DNA of 64,000 bases from Sabellastarte sp. h YS-2021 (GCA_964017235.1 OZ024928.1:83509566-83573565), one strand, 5' to 3'. Positions 41,734 through 56,700 are shown, counted from the first letter of the stretch. Numbers and translations: made by a program. Notes: generated from the letters alone by a model not told the origin.

Positions 41734-44700
41734 GTATGTACATATGTTATTACCTCCGCCAAGAAGGTATTGTTTTCATGACCGTTGTTTGTCTATTTGT
41801 GTTAGCAGGATTATGCAAATAGTACTGGTTAGAACTTCATTTAAAAAAAATCAGAAGATAGGGTTTGATCCATCTGCTACTAAAAAAGTTATCTGCAAAT
41901 TCCTATGTAGTTATTATTGCGTGCCTTGGCACAGGTTTGCATTCTCCTAGTGCTCATGTTATTTATAACTTTGTTATCAGTCTATAGATATATTAAAACT
42001 CTTACATACAATCTTTTTTTCCCATAAATAAAATTTGTACATAGCTGATGATGAAGGAGGAATTAATGTAATTTTACTTTGTGATCGTTGCCTTATTGGT
42101 GATAAAATATGTTGAAATGAAATTTTATATTGGTCCTCTGCCTAGGTTGTAGAGTATTTGTAACCGAACCAAAGCATCACCGGTTGCCTGAAAAATAGCA
42201 AATGATTTCTTACTATAATAGTACAACTTATACTTTTAAGACCTCAAATATTGATCCCTGTACATTGTTCCATAATTTATTTCACATTTCCAACATACAT
42301 AGCAACCAATAATCTGTTTCATAATATCCAAACACACAAATAGAAGCAATGCCAAAGTTGTTGCTGCATGAGTTAAATGTGATGACAGTTGAGATTAGAT
42401 CTGAAACATCTCCATGTTAGGAACAAGCTCAAGATCTATTTTGAGGCTCCATGTTTCACCAACTCAGCCACTCTCTCCAATGCAGGTCCTTATCATAACC
42501 CATTTTATAATTTTAACCTATGACTAAAACATATGTAGCTTCTGAAAAGTTCTGTTTTATTTTTTTTCCACTTTTCCCAAATACATGATGATTACTTGTA
42601 ATACTGCTCCCCCCACACAAACACCTGAATTAAAGTACAAGCATTGGACTATGTGACTTAATGTCCTTTTATTTGTCACAATTAAAAGCTTCCAGGTTTT
42701 TTTAAATCTTTAGTACACATGCACAATAGAATCTCTATTACTTTTTATTATTGAAATAAACTTGAAGTCTCCAATCATGTTCTTATTTGAGAGATTGGCA
42801 GTTGTGCTAGATTAAGGTTCTTCCAGTGAGAATTGCTTATTATCATTCTTTTGATGTTGCCTGATATCTTCTGTAAAATATTATTCATCAAAAATATTTT
42901 ATATGTGAACTTGTTGATTATCATATTCACAAGTGAACATCATCCAGCTTTCCAAAATTCGGTTTGTTAAGTTTTCTTTGAATAATGAATTTTTCCTTGT
43001 ATTCATATGAAATAAAAATGTGAAATTTGTCACACCTGCATGCTTTAAAATAAGACCAAAGCATTAGAATCTGATCACAATTTCATCAAAGGATATCATT
43101 GGCCTAATAGGGTCAAATAAATCACAGAATTACATACAAATCAAGGAATTAGAAGAGGTATTCCCTTTTTTGCAGAATATATCAAGGAATTAGAAGAGGG
43201 ATTCCTCGCACTGGTGAATTATACATACTCTGATGAATTTCAAATGTATTACTGTATAAATACCTTTTGAAAAGTGTTACACTCTAAACATAGCTGAATG
43301 CTGCTTCACAAAATGCTTAGAAAGTGTCTCCTGCTTTACTTGGATTTTTTTCTTACCTGGTTGATATCAAATAACATACATTTTTTTCAGTAGACCTGCA
43401 CTGGATGTCTTCTAAACATGTACTTGAAATTTTGAAATAAGACACAAAAAAGTATCTTGGTATATTGACTGATATTATTTCTGGGAATATTAAGCCCCTG
43501 TGGCAGATTGGCTCACAATTTTTGCTGCAACTTTATTTCAGCTGTTCTGATATTATTTGTGCCTGAGGGCTGACTGGGTGGCATCGAATCACCTATGTGG
43601 ATTTAAATGTCTTCCAACACCCCATGGCCAAGTAGATTGAAATGTTGGCCTATGGTATGCTTGGTATTTTTGGATGTTTTGTCATCAAAATGGCCTTGCA
43701 ATCAGTCCATGAGCCTATGTTTGACATGTCATCTGTATTGTTACTCAAAAACAAGAAGAAAGATTCTGTGTACAAAGGTTAAACTGTATGATCACTTTTT
43801 TATGGCTACCCCTCTAGTGTGTGCTGAAAGTGGCAGGTATGCTGGACTGGATGCCAGTGATGCAGGCAATGATCAACAGGAAGACATTGGAAACACTTAT
43901 ATCCTGCATCAGTATGGTGAAATCACCTGTACAGGTGTTATAAGTGTAAGTTTTGCTTTTCAAAAGTTTTTATTTATAATATTTAATCAAACCTCTTGAT
44001 GGAAAAGTCTGTCAGATAGAAATCTCTTTAAGTAGAACAAAATATCATATCTTTCAATGTTCATTTCTGGTGGAATTTATATTGCTAACTGGAATTCCAG
44101 GATAAAAACTAGCATTTTTCACCCATGGTGTCCGGATGGGCGGGCGGGCGGGTGGGCTTTTGTCCGGGCGGGCAGGCGGGCAGCGGGAAAAGTTTGTCCG
44201 GCCTGCATCTCAGGAACTGTAAGGTGTAGGAAGTTGATACTTGGTAGGGACATTGGTTAGGGGGTGTAGGTGTGCAACGTCATGTTGTGACCTTGATTTG
44301 ACCTTGCCGCAGTGACCTCGAGTTTGAAAATCTTGTCCGGCTATACCTCAGAAACCGTAAGGTGTAGGAAGTTGATACTTGGTAAGATCATTGGTTAGGG
44401 CGTGTAGGTGTGCAACATCATGGTATGACCTTGATTTGACCTTGCCGAAGTGACCTTGACCTATAAAATCTTGTCCGGGGTATATCTCGGAAACTGTAAG
44501 GTGTAGGAAGTTGATACTTGGTAGGGATTTTGGCTAGGGGGTGTAGGTGTGCAACGTCATGGTCTGACCTTGATTTGACCTTTGACTTTGCTGTAGTGAC
44601 CTTGACCTATAAAATCTTGTCCGGGCTATATCTCGGAAACCGTAAGGTGTAGGAAGTTGATACTTGGTAGGAACATTGGGTAGGGGTGTAGGTGTGCAAC

Positions 44701-47700
44701 GTCATGGTCTGACCTTGATTTGACCTTTAACCTTGCCGTAGTGACCTTGACCTATAAAATCTTGTCCGGGCTATATCTCGGAAACCGTAACGTGTAGGAA
44801 GTTGATGCTTGGTAGGGACATTGGTTAGGGGTTGTAGGTGTGAAGCATCATGGTGTGACCTTGATTTGACCTTTGACCTTGTTGTAGTGACCTTGACCGT
44901 TAAAATCTTGTTGGACCTTTGGGTCTGTCTTTTGATACAGATTAAGCACTGTTAAAGTCACATTAGAATTCATTAAGAATTTTACTTTTACAACTTCCCA
45001 TTGTAACAGATGGAATTTCATCAAGTTAGCCACAGATTTTCCTCCAACACCACACATAAGCATTCATTGAATGTATTACCACTTCTGTATGCATGGTAAT
45101 ATTCAAAACATCTAAATCATAATTCAGCCACGCCAGATGTAGATAAAGAGTACATGCATTATCTTTCTCTTAGACATTATTTTCTCTATTTAAACATTGT
45201 TTGGGCCTTTATATAACTGACAGTGCTCAGAAAGTATCCTGAACTTTGTACTGATACAGTACTTCTATATCTCATGGTGTTAAAGATATTTCCCTAGACT
45301 GTGGTGTACGGGCATCTCTGATACTATTTTTTTTAATATTAACTCAGACAGGGTTCAATATTACATGAGAATAAAGATTCACTAAACATAAAATTTGCTT
45401 TTGCCACCAGTTAAAAGTCAGAAGTCCAACACATAGAAGCAAGAGGTAGACATTTTCAATACTCATTTTCTCTTGTAAGTCCTTTCATTTTTGGCCTAAA
45501 TATTTTAGGTGAATCATAAGAATATATTTGTAAATTGCTTTAGATTTTATTAAATAATTTGTAAATTAAAGAATACATGTCTATCAAGATTAGAAAATTT
45601 ATTGTACATTTATACTCAACACAATATCTCCTTGTACTACAGGACTCAAAGTGTTATTGACCCATCCTGACTGAACAAGTACAGCCCAAGCTCTCAAGTG
45701 ACTGCCATTCCCTTAACTGTATTTATTTATTTATTTGGGGTTTTACGTCACTTTCAACACTGTACAGGTCATATCACGACGGGTAGTTGGAAGAGCAGAG
45801 GAAACCATTACATACAGTTGGTCAAGGTTCTGTACTGTAAACTGCCGACCAACGGCAAGTAACTACCAGCTTTCCCACTTGAGGCTGTGCCGGGAACCGA
45901 ACCCCAGCCTCAGAGGTGGGAGGCGAGAGTGTTACCACTCTGCCACCGTGGCCCTCTCCCTTAACTGTAAGACAGATGTACTAAGACTAAGTATTGGTGT
46001 GCAAATCTTCATTTAAGAAGTATATATTGAGTTATCTGATAGAGGATCACTTTAGGCTAACAGTAACTTGTAGGAAAAGTCTCACAATGTCAAATATCAA
46101 AGTTGGTGTTATGTTTCTTTTAACAAGCAAGAGTCAAGTGAAAGCCAAACTTGTTAACCACTCAAGTCTTTATTTGCTCACTTTGGCATGTTGCCTCTGT
46201 GTGGTTGACTCCTGCAAGTGGTAATGCTCTGGATCTGGCCCAATATGACCTTGGCTTTTGAACAGGACGTTGTATTATATTGCACATTTATACTCGGCAC
46301 AATGTCTCTTTGTACTACAGGATTCAAAATGCTATAGATCAATTTCAACTGTGCAATTACAGCTCAAGCTCTCAGGTGACTGTTGTTCCCCTAACTGAAA
46401 GACAGAAGCTCAAGGATCACCATGATCAATGTCCTTGAGATTCTTTAGCCTGCCAGTGGGGATACAGATCTTTTTATATGCATTTTATTGTAACATGTTA
46501 GAGATTGATCAACGGTATTGCCCAAATCTCATGTGTATGTATATAGTCTCGTGAACCTAACAACTAAGGTCATACCTTGCATGCTTAAATATGACTGATA
46601 TATATCTATTAACCTTGCATGGTTATTAGCATGAATTTAGATGTTTTGTTTTGCAACCTTCACATCACAAAAATCACAGATATGTGACAATTTCAAATCA
46701 CTCATTAAATACTTGTAATTTTTTTTAGGACTGGTCATTTCATAAGACAGGTCTTTGTGAAGATTTGAAACTTCAGGTGTGGAGAGGAAGCAATGACTAT
46801 ACTCTAGTTGGTGAAAATAACTATGATGCCTCAACTGAAAACTGTCAGTCGAATGTCCAGGAACAAGTCCATGTGTACATTCCAGCACATAAACAGATCC
46901 CTGTTAAAACGGGTGACATTATTGGCTGGTAATTTTTTTAAAAATATATCTTATTACTAATTACACTAGAGTCTTACAAGAACAGTAAGTGTCCCTGAAC
47001 TTAGTCATCATTATCATTCATCAGTATACTTTTGTCATTGTTCTTGTAATGAATTAATTATCTTTTGTTAATAGATCGTTCAGCAAGAAGGCTTGTTATA
47101 ATGTTTTTTTATTTTAGTCTAGTGTTGAACAAAAAATATTTTTTGTGAGATATATGATAAAATTGTGTGATTTTTATTTTTTATTCATTTTTAACACATG
47201 TAAAAGTAAAAGTATCACAATAAACATAAATTAATACAATACAAATAAAAAGCAGTCCTGTTCAGAAGATACAAAGGGCAGTCATTTATTCACTACAAAA
47301 AAAAAGATATAAAATTAATGTATTTAAATTACCCTAAGACACAACTGTCAGCTTGGCAGAAGCTAGGAAGAGGATTTGACTATTCCAATGTCTTCACAGC
47401 AGCTTATTGATTTTAGCTTAGAAAAAGACCGTTAAAAGATGTCAAAAGTTGAGCACCTTTATATTGCAGTGTGTTCAACTCTTGTCAACAAAAAAAATAG
47501 GTTCTCAGAGAATACTTGCAGCTGTTATCAATAATTTCTGTTGAAGTATAAGTAATTTTCATGTTCCTCAAAACTTACATAATGAACAGGGTTTGTACTT
47601 CACATCCCACTGAATTTTGATAAAGGAGAAAAGGTCACATTAAAAGGTGAAAATGGCCTATTTTTGACAAAAACAGCAATTTATTAGGTGTTGATAGTGG

Positions 47701-50700
47701 TCCCCTGCACCATTTGAGTAGCAACATAGTGTTCTGGGTGATCTACAGTCAGAACCATGATCCAGATTTTTACAAAATGTTCAGGTTATGTTTTATCCAA
47801 AGAGATAATAGCACAACAAAGGTTATGGGCAACATCGAGCAACATCTGTTACCATCGCAACACTTTTTTTATCCCACAGCCCTTAAGGGCTGTTGGGGTA
47901 TTGTTTTAACCCATGGTGTCCGGATGGGCGGGTGGGTGGACGCGGGAAGAAGTTTGTCCGGCCTGTATCTCAGAAACCATAAGGTGTAGGAAGTTGATAC
48001 TTGGTAGGGACATTGGTTAGGGGGTGTAGGTGTGCAATGTCATGTTGTAACCTTGATTTGACCTTGCCGCAGTGACCTCGAGTTTGAAAATCTTGTCTGA
48101 CCTTGATTTGACCTTTGACCTTGGTGTAGTGACCTTGAGTTTGAAAATCTTATCCGGGCTATATCTCAGAAACCGTAAGGTGCAGGAAGTTGATACTTGG
48201 TAGGGACATTGGTTAGGGGGTGTAGGGTGCAGCGTCATGGTGTGACCTTGATTTGACCTTTGACCTTGCTGTAGTGACCTTGACCAATAATGCCTTGTCT
48301 GGGCTATATTTCGGAAACCATAAGGTGGTTGGAAGTTGATATTTGGTAGGGACATTGGTCGGGGGTTATATGTGTGCAACGTCATGGTGTGACCTGGATT
48401 TGACCTTTGATCTTGCATATCTGATGCTATTTGATCTCTCTACAGGGATATCAATTACTGTTTGATCTCTCTTATATTTCTGTCATATCTTTTACTTGAA
48501 TCTTGGTTGTTGCACCTTTGGGTGTCTTTTGATGTAGATTAAGCACTGTTAAAGTCATATTAGAATTCATTAACTGTTTTACTTTTCCAACTTCCCATTG
48601 TAACAGATGGTATTGCATCAAGTGAGCCACAGGTTTTGCCCGAACTCCACACAAAAGCATATGTTGCCACATCTATATGTATGGGTAATATTCAAAACTT
48701 GCAAACCATAATTCGACCATACAAATGAATATCAAAATGGGAGAAGTCGTAAAGCTTCATAATTTTTAGTTAACTGAATTGTTCTGTTTTAATACTTAAT
48801 CTTTACATGCAGTTTCTTTCTCTTAGATGTTATTTTCTCTACTTAAACATTATTTGGACACTGACACTGCTCTGAAAGTATCCCAATCTGTGTACTGTTT
48901 CACTACTTCTGTATCTCATGGTGTTGAAATCTATTTCCCCAGGCTGTGGGGTATGGGTATCTCTGATGCTATTTTCTGTTATTTTTTATGTCCACCCCAC
49001 TGGGGGGTGGACATATTATTTTTGCTTTTTCCGCCGTCTGGCGTCCGGCGTCCCACTTGGTTTCCAGACATTTTAGGCAACAGTTCTTATCCTATCTTTA
49101 CCAAATTTGGCATGCAGGTTTATTGGGTTAATAGCTTGTATGGGATTGCTTTTGGTGATGATAGCTCTATAGCTAACTGAGTAATAGCTACTTTGCTACT
49201 TTTGAGTAGCTCTTTGGTTTCCAGACATTTTAAGGAATGCTATTAAGCCTAGCTTTCTGAAATTTGGTATGGAGGTTCATTGGGTTAATAGCTTGTATGG
49301 GATTGCTTTTGGGGATAATTGCTTCATAGATGAGTGAGTAATTAATTAAATAAATGAGTAATTGGCTATTTTGAATACTGAAAAAGGCAAATGTGCTCAT
49401 ATTTCCTAAACCGTGCGAGATAGAGCGATTTCGTTGAAATTTTCGACCCACAGGGTATCTAAGGAATGTACTCTTTGCAATTTTCAAAAAATTTTCCCCT
49501 CCCCAAAAATGGCGGCCATTTTGAATTTTCGAATTTTTGCCAAAAATGGCAAAACACAAAATTGCTTCTATCTCCTTAACTGTGCGAGATAGAGCGATTT
49601 CGTCGAAATTTTCGACCCACAGGGTATCTAAGAAATGTACTCTGCAATTTTCAAAAAAAATTTCCCCTCCCCACATATGGCGGCCATTTTGAATTTTCGA
49701 ATTTTTGCCCAAAATGAAAAAACACAAATTTGCCTTAACCGTGCAAAATAGAGTTATTTCGTTGAAATTTTCGACCCATAGGGTATTTAAGAAATGTACT
49801 CTTGGCAATTTTCAAAAAATTTTCCTTTTCCCAAAAAGGGCGGCCATTTTGAATTTTCAAATTTTTGCCAAAAATAGAAAAACAGGAATTTGCTTCTATC
49901 TTCTTAACAGTGCAAGATAGAGTGATTTCGTCAAAATTTTCGACCCAATCAATGCAAAAAGGCATGAAGCTGAAATAATTTACATCTACACTAACAAATA
50001 TTTAAGCATCATTGATATATTTTACAAATGAAACAGGGTCTTGTAAGACTACTGTACAATTTGGGCAAAAGGTTCATGGGTGGACATTACACATGATAAT
50101 GTGTGTTCTTCTATGCTATCCTGTTTCTATTCGCACCTACTATCAACAGGGCGTCCTATTTCTAGTTTCGACTTGTAATTTTGGGTGCTCTACAAACCAA
50201 TCTTCATTCTGAATCCTTGTACAGATTATTACCAACTTTTTTAGGATTTATTTATCTTTAGCGGAACTGAAGCTGATTAGGTTTTGGGAAATATATGACA
50301 ACAACAGGTGCCATGGCAACACTTTTTTCAGTTTTTGTACTCGTAATTTTGTGGGTGTTTTATAGTCTACATCACTGTATGGAGTATTACCAAATTTTCA
50401 GTATATATGGATCCCAAACGTGGAACTAAAGCTCATTAGAATTGGGGATACTTGGTGAGGACATTGGTTGTAGGTTGCAGGTGTGCAACGTCATGGTAAC
50501 CTTGATTTGACCTTTGACCTTGCCGTAGTGACCTTGACCTATAAAATCTTGTCCGGCTATATCAGAAACCATAAGGTGTAGGAAGCTGATATAGTAGGGA
50601 CATTGAGCAAATATTTTGTTTCAAATTTGAACGGGCTTTATCTCGGCTATATCTATATCGATATCTCATTTGAGACATGTTTCTCTTATGAGAAAGATAT

Positions 50701-53700
50701 ATGGATTGCTGCAACTGATTATTATATGTACTTTTACATAATTGTACTATTTCCAGTTAATCAATTTTATAGCTCATAATTTTTAGTTTACTGATTAATG
50801 CTGTCACCTTTCTGTTGAATTGTCTTGTTTTAATGCTTCATCTTTGTCTACATATCTATTCTCTCTTAGACATTATTTTCTCAACTTAAACATTATTTGG
50901 AGCTTTATATAACTGACACTGCTCTGAAAATATCCTGATCTTTGTACTATTTCACTACTTCTATATCTCATGGTGTTGAAAAATATTTCCCCAGGCTGCA
51001 GGGTACGGGGATCTCTGATGCTACTTTTATATTTATATCAGGTTGTAAAAAAATCCAATACAAAGTATTTCATGTACTTTTAGGACACGTGTAAATCCTA
51101 TATATAATAGAGTCATGATACGCTACACAGCCTTCACTAATTTCTATACTGCTAAGAATTTTGGAAGCTGCAATGGACTTCAGCCGGGTGAAAACACAGC
51201 TACTACCTGCTCTAATCAACCTGATGTATCAAAAGGGTTTCGTCTGCAAGCACATGTGGTAAAAGGTGACAAATTAATTTTATTATAGACTGTTTTGTTT
51301 GCTCTTGTTTTAACTATTTGAATGTTGAGTCTCATAGTTTTGTATTGTTTAAGCAAAGTACAGGAATCTATATTATCTCCAACCTTTTATTATCCAGATA
51401 TTACTTTATGAATTGTCTATTACTGTGACTTGTGGGATATTCTTTCCACATTTTTGTGAACTATAATGGGCCCCTGATCTTCCCTTGTACAAAATTGGCA
51501 TAAACCTTGAATATTCTGCCCTCACATTCACCTTTCTTACACTATTTTATTTTGTATATTTCAGTAATACAAAAGTAAGATTATATAATATGTTTTTGGA
51601 AAAATTTTCAATTTTGTTCGCATTATTGTACTGGTTTATTTTCGTTAACATCTAGGTCTAGAACCAGACATTGGCAATCTACCATACACAGTGAATATAA
51701 CAGAGAATACTCCTCCCAAAGATTTATATGTAGTTGAAGCTTCACATGAAAAGAATAATGTGGGGCGAAATGTGGCATGGTGGAACCCTACTCCTGTGGA
51801 GCTGCAGTTCTCACAAGTTTCATCACCTGTGTATGGCTTGTTTTCCATCAGACGTGAAAACAATGGTGGAAATCCTGTGTACACTGGTATGTATGGTGAA
51901 TGAAACAGATTATGATAGATTCTACATTTGCAAAAACATTTTAAAACAAATTTACATTTAATGGAATCAATTTTGAAGGTCTGTAAAAATGGCAAAAAAA
52001 TGAATAGTTTTTTAGGGTATATAAATGAAAGTTTGCCACAACTGGCACCAAATTCTGTGGGCATTGAAGGTTTTGGTGTTTCTGGTTCTACTGTGTAAGG
52101 ACTGAAAACGTCCTCAGACAGAATGGTCTTACATTTTCATAAAATACTTTGTGGAAAGTTATTTTAATGCCAGTAAGAGCCATATGCATGATAAGACAAA
52201 TTAATTTGTAGTGTGTAGAGAGAAGATTAAAAAACAGTCAGTATATTGTATACTTGCAAATTTGAATTGCCTTAAGTGATAAGAGCCATTGTGTAAGGAC
52301 TTAGGAGTTTATATGTTTTAGTTTTACATATGGTTGATTTTAATTGCAAGATGCAGTTCCTTGCAGTGATTCCAAACAAGTCCCTAACAATAAAAAATAA
52401 AGTGATATTTTGAATGTAGTAACACTGATCTAAGTATGTATGAAATATATAGCGATACTAAGAAATAATGGGTGATCCTCTAGGAATGGTCAGTACTACA
52501 GCAGAGTTAGACCACAAAACAGTTAAAATATAATGTGCTAATTGTGTCAGTAGGACTTTATTAAATTTAAAACATAATTTGTTAATCCCATAGGAATTGT
52601 CAGTACTACAGCTCGGTTGAACTTTGAACAGCTACAGGAGCACAATGTGACAGTGACTGTGACTGGGCAGGGTCTGGAGACTTCATCAGTTCTCACAGTA
52701 CGAGTTATAGATGTGAATGAAGAACACAGCATTAACAATCTGCCTGACACTATAGATGTGTCTGTCAAAGGTGCCCAAATTGGAGATGAGGTAATCAACT
52801 GCTTTGTCATCAGTCATTATTAATTGTTTTCATTAGAAAATGATATCCTATTTAAGGTCCACATACATGGTATTCGGTGTAATTTCAGAATATTTTCTTC
52901 AGGCTCTGAAAACCGCATCGATAAAGATGTTAGCAAGTTTGGCATTTAATTGCTTAGGTCTCACTTTTGAGGCTGAAAATTAAATTAAAGTAACAGGTGG
53001 AGTGTACTGAGGTCCAGTCTTGATATGACCCAAACTGTTAAAGTGACATAAAACCCACCAATCAATGTGTTACAGCTGGTCAAAAGTCTCAAAGGATTGA
53101 TACAAGAGTTCGATATATGACAAGAAAATGTCCAACTAAATGAATCCCATCTCCCTCTACTCAGGGAACATTGTTGACAGTTTCCACACACAAACATATT
53201 AAAAAACCATTGTATCTAATGAATGTGATGTTAATAAACCATGTATTCTAGAAATGGTGCAGGGTCAGAGACATACATGTTCCACTTCCATACGACATTG
53301 CTGTGAAATAGTATCCATGAGCATAGAGTGTGAATATATATTGTTACCTTATGGAAAACATGTCATTTGGTTTAAAATAATTTGAGCTTAACTAGTGTTT
53401 CCAAGTGCACCGTCTATGTTATTTATTCCCCCAATCCACATCTTTCAATGTACCACTGTTAAGAGAAAATATACATGGACAATGGTGCAAATATGATGAA
53501 CATGCTGTTGCATCTGAGGTCTGCCAGAAATGTTGCAGAGGTTGGTTACATGACAAAAGTTCTCCCACTTAAGTCCAGTAGACTGTTGCATAGGTAGAAC
53601 CAGTCTCAAGTTTTAATGTTTAGTTTAAGTGGAACCAATTTTGAAGTCCCAACATCAGAAAATCCAGTACTTTGGTAGATGAGAGTAGCAGTTAGGCATA

Positions 53701-56700
53701 ACTAGAATCAAATCCTATGGATATTGGATGATCTAGTTAGACACAGTTTACTGTGTAACACTTTCAGGAAACTATTTATGGGCAAAGGTGTGAACAGTCA
53801 GTGTAAATCCTAATGTGTTTAATGATTGTGAAGTTATTGAACTGTGTCTTGTGGAATTGATGGGGGTGGGGGGATGCAATACAAGAAAAACTCTTTCATT
53901 TAACCCCTGCATCTACAATCTCTATCTGTATGTTTTGAAAAGTATCAACGCAAAAACTGGGTTAGTGAAGTGGTTTGAAATCAGAGTGCTTAACAAGATA
54001 TAATTATGCTTAGTGTATTTATGCAAAAACTGTTCAGGTAATGGTGTTTACCCTGCTGCATTTAAAGGCTGTGCGGGTATTGTTTTCATCTATGATGTCT
54101 GGCTGAGTGGGTGATAAGCAGGAACAATAATCTTGTCTGGACTGCTTCTCAGAAATCATAATCTATAGAAAGTTGATAGTTAGTAGGGTCATTGGTTGGG
54201 GGTGTGGGTGTGACCTTGATTTGACCTTTGTCCTTGCTGTTGTGACCTTTAGTTTTAAAATCTTGTCTGGGCTATATTTCAGAAACCATAAGGTGTAGAA
54301 TGGTGATACTTGGTAGAGACATTGGTTGGGGGTGTAAGTATGCAACATCATGGTGTGACCTTGATTTGACTTTTGATCTTGCCGTAGCAACCTTGACCAT
54401 TAAAAACTTTCTACAGGCTGTATCTCAGAACTACAACTGATTATTATATGTACTTTTACCTTATTTTGCTATCTCCTGTGGCAGCTCTACTTCAATTAAG
54501 AAATTTTACAGCTGATTCATAGCTTTCAGTTTACTAATTAATGCTAGCATCTTGCTATTGCCTTGTTTTGAAACTTTGTCTTTACATTTGCTCTCTTACA
54601 TGTTATTTTCTCCTGCACCTTCATTTACACTGACCATTCTGAAAGTCCCCTCACTTTTATACTGTTTAACCTCTATATGTCATGGTGTTTTATGCAATTT
54701 CCCCAGGCTGTGGGGTACGGGCATCTCTGATGCTATTTTTAACCTTGTTTTTTTTTTAATTTTCTTCACATATTCCAGGGCCAGTATTCATGAATATGGA
54801 TAAAGTTCATTCTCTTCAGTCCATCTGAGTCTTTGCCCTTTTTTATGTTACCTTTAAATTGAACTGTGTGTGTAGTAATATAAACATATGTAAATCATTA
54901 ATCATAATGAAATTGTTGAATAACCCTCTGATGAAAATACCATCAGGTATAAAAACAACTGCCTCTGTTTTCAAACAGACTTGTTAATCATGTTTGACAG
55001 TTATACAAATGCAAAACAAGCACAATGCAATACTCTTGCAGATCTGTAACGATATTAATGTAAATCTACAAAAAGAAATATTCTCCACTGAAGTAGGCTA
55101 ACCATTTAACTTCCTTGTTGCATGATTTATGTATGCACGTGTTTTTATATCTAATAGCTGGTATGAGATGATATTTCAAATTATGGGCATATTAATTTTT
55201 AACAATCAGCTATTGCTCATATGTATAGTTTTACCTGATGTCAAATTGACAGTTATACATTACTTTTTTCAATATATCTACTGATATTTTATCACATGTT
55301 GTGACAACTTCCCTGTTACTGAGTTATTAGTATTTTGTAAGTTTGTGAAAATGAGGTATTTTGTACAATATGGTGTCATCTTTAGATCTTTCAAGTGACT
55401 GTAAGTGACCCAGATACCATCAATCCATCAGTTATTGAGTACTTCATCACTTCAAGTGATCAAAGGGATCCAGCTCCACCATTTTTGATTGACCAGTACA
55501 CAGGTGAGCAATTTGATATTCCTTCCAACATCTGTGATTGTAACTCAAAACCATCTGCTATAAGATAACATTTTGTAATATGGTAATAAAATCTAATAAG
55601 CCTGGGTTTTATTTATTTAGAAAATTTTAATATTTAGTACCTTTATTTAGTGACTCTCTTAAGAAAATGCTTACAGAAAGAATTGTAAGACATAATTTTA
55701 GTTGACAAAAGGCCTTATAAAGTACCATATATATTTGATAGCATTGTTTGTTTTCTGACTTCTAAAGTCTGATTGCAGCATTTTCACAATTTTATAATTG
55801 GGCATGTCCTGTTTGGCCTATTAGTTGTACACCATTACAACCTGCACAGTTTATGTGAATTCAGCCTTGCTATTCTGTTGTCTTGATGTGTAAGTTAAGT
55901 TTAATCAACTATTTCATCTCTTTTACATTGCAGGGATTATCAAGATAAGTGAAGATGTCACTCACTGGTATCAGCCTACAACGTACATTTTGGAAATCAC
56001 CGCCACTGATTATATGTATAATGTGATAGGCCAACTGACAGTGAATTTGATTGATACAAAAAACATCTCTATCATTACCAACCTAAATGCCACAATTCCA
56101 CTGCCAGAAGATGCTCCTGATGGATCAGAAATATTCCAGGTTATTATTATTACTACCTGTTACCAATGCCTCAGGCAAAATATGATGGCTCTGTACAAAA
56201 AAAAATTGTGAAATAAAAAGCAATGTGTCAAAATATACAAGTTTTGCTAAAGTTAAGTAGCTCCAACGAGATGTAAGGTTTACTGCAAGCCACTACACAC
56301 TGCAAGCCAATAGCTGAAAATATCCACATACACACATATATTGCATGTGAGCAAAATAACAGTTCTGCCTTACATACATATGGTACATAGCATCACAGTG
56401 ACTGCTAGAATGGGTTGGTAATAAAATGTAAATATCAAAATTTTGTAGTGTAGGGTTTTTTGTGCAACCAGCACACGGATAGATTGTGGATCCGACCAAA
56501 AATGGTGAAATTGTCCAAACTATGTCATAAATACACCAAAAGACATTTAATTCAACACTATTCTACAGTATGCCTCAATCACTTAAACATGCTTGAATGG
56601 ATTAATGAAAAGAGTGGATTGTTATTATTTTTAAAAGAATTTATGCAGCACCAGAGTTATAGGTTCTCTGTGGCACTGAGTATTTAAATGGTTTAATCAG

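Larger units (their letters stand above)
44108..45330 (+). repeat. dispersed repeat R2, copy with five tandem units, in an intron
   Basis: Starts CACCCATGGTGTCCGGATGGGCGGG. Five tandem units follow, with the word AAGGTGTAGG at 44221, 44359, 44498, 44644 and 44789 (138-146 bp apart; one copy reads AACGTGTAGG). A unique middle and the shared right end GGGCATCTCTGATACTATTTTT follow. Same architecture as the copies at 2981-3785 (inverted), 47908, 50455 and 54084. Confidence 0.8.

Noticed and set aside
43607-43817. N-terminal extension of cadherin-type exon 2 in the same frame
   Set aside because: Joining the signal-peptide exon at 41658-41733 to the acceptor at 43817 keeps phase exactly, and the extension lacks a signal peptide and looks like intron.
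45893-45954. A tRNA gene
   Set aside because: A and B boxes are present, but the cloverleaf is not complete and the unit continues into a SINE body with target duplication.
48017-48418. 133-residue open frame on the minus strand
   Set aside because: Its sequence is a read-through of the R2 tandem unit (repeated TMTLHTYTP-like peptide).
49230-49808. 192-residue open frame on the minus strand
   Set aside because: It runs through the tandem 166-bp units of repeat R3 and shows the same peptide three times with frame slips; no such protein is conserved in the 4.6 kb copy.
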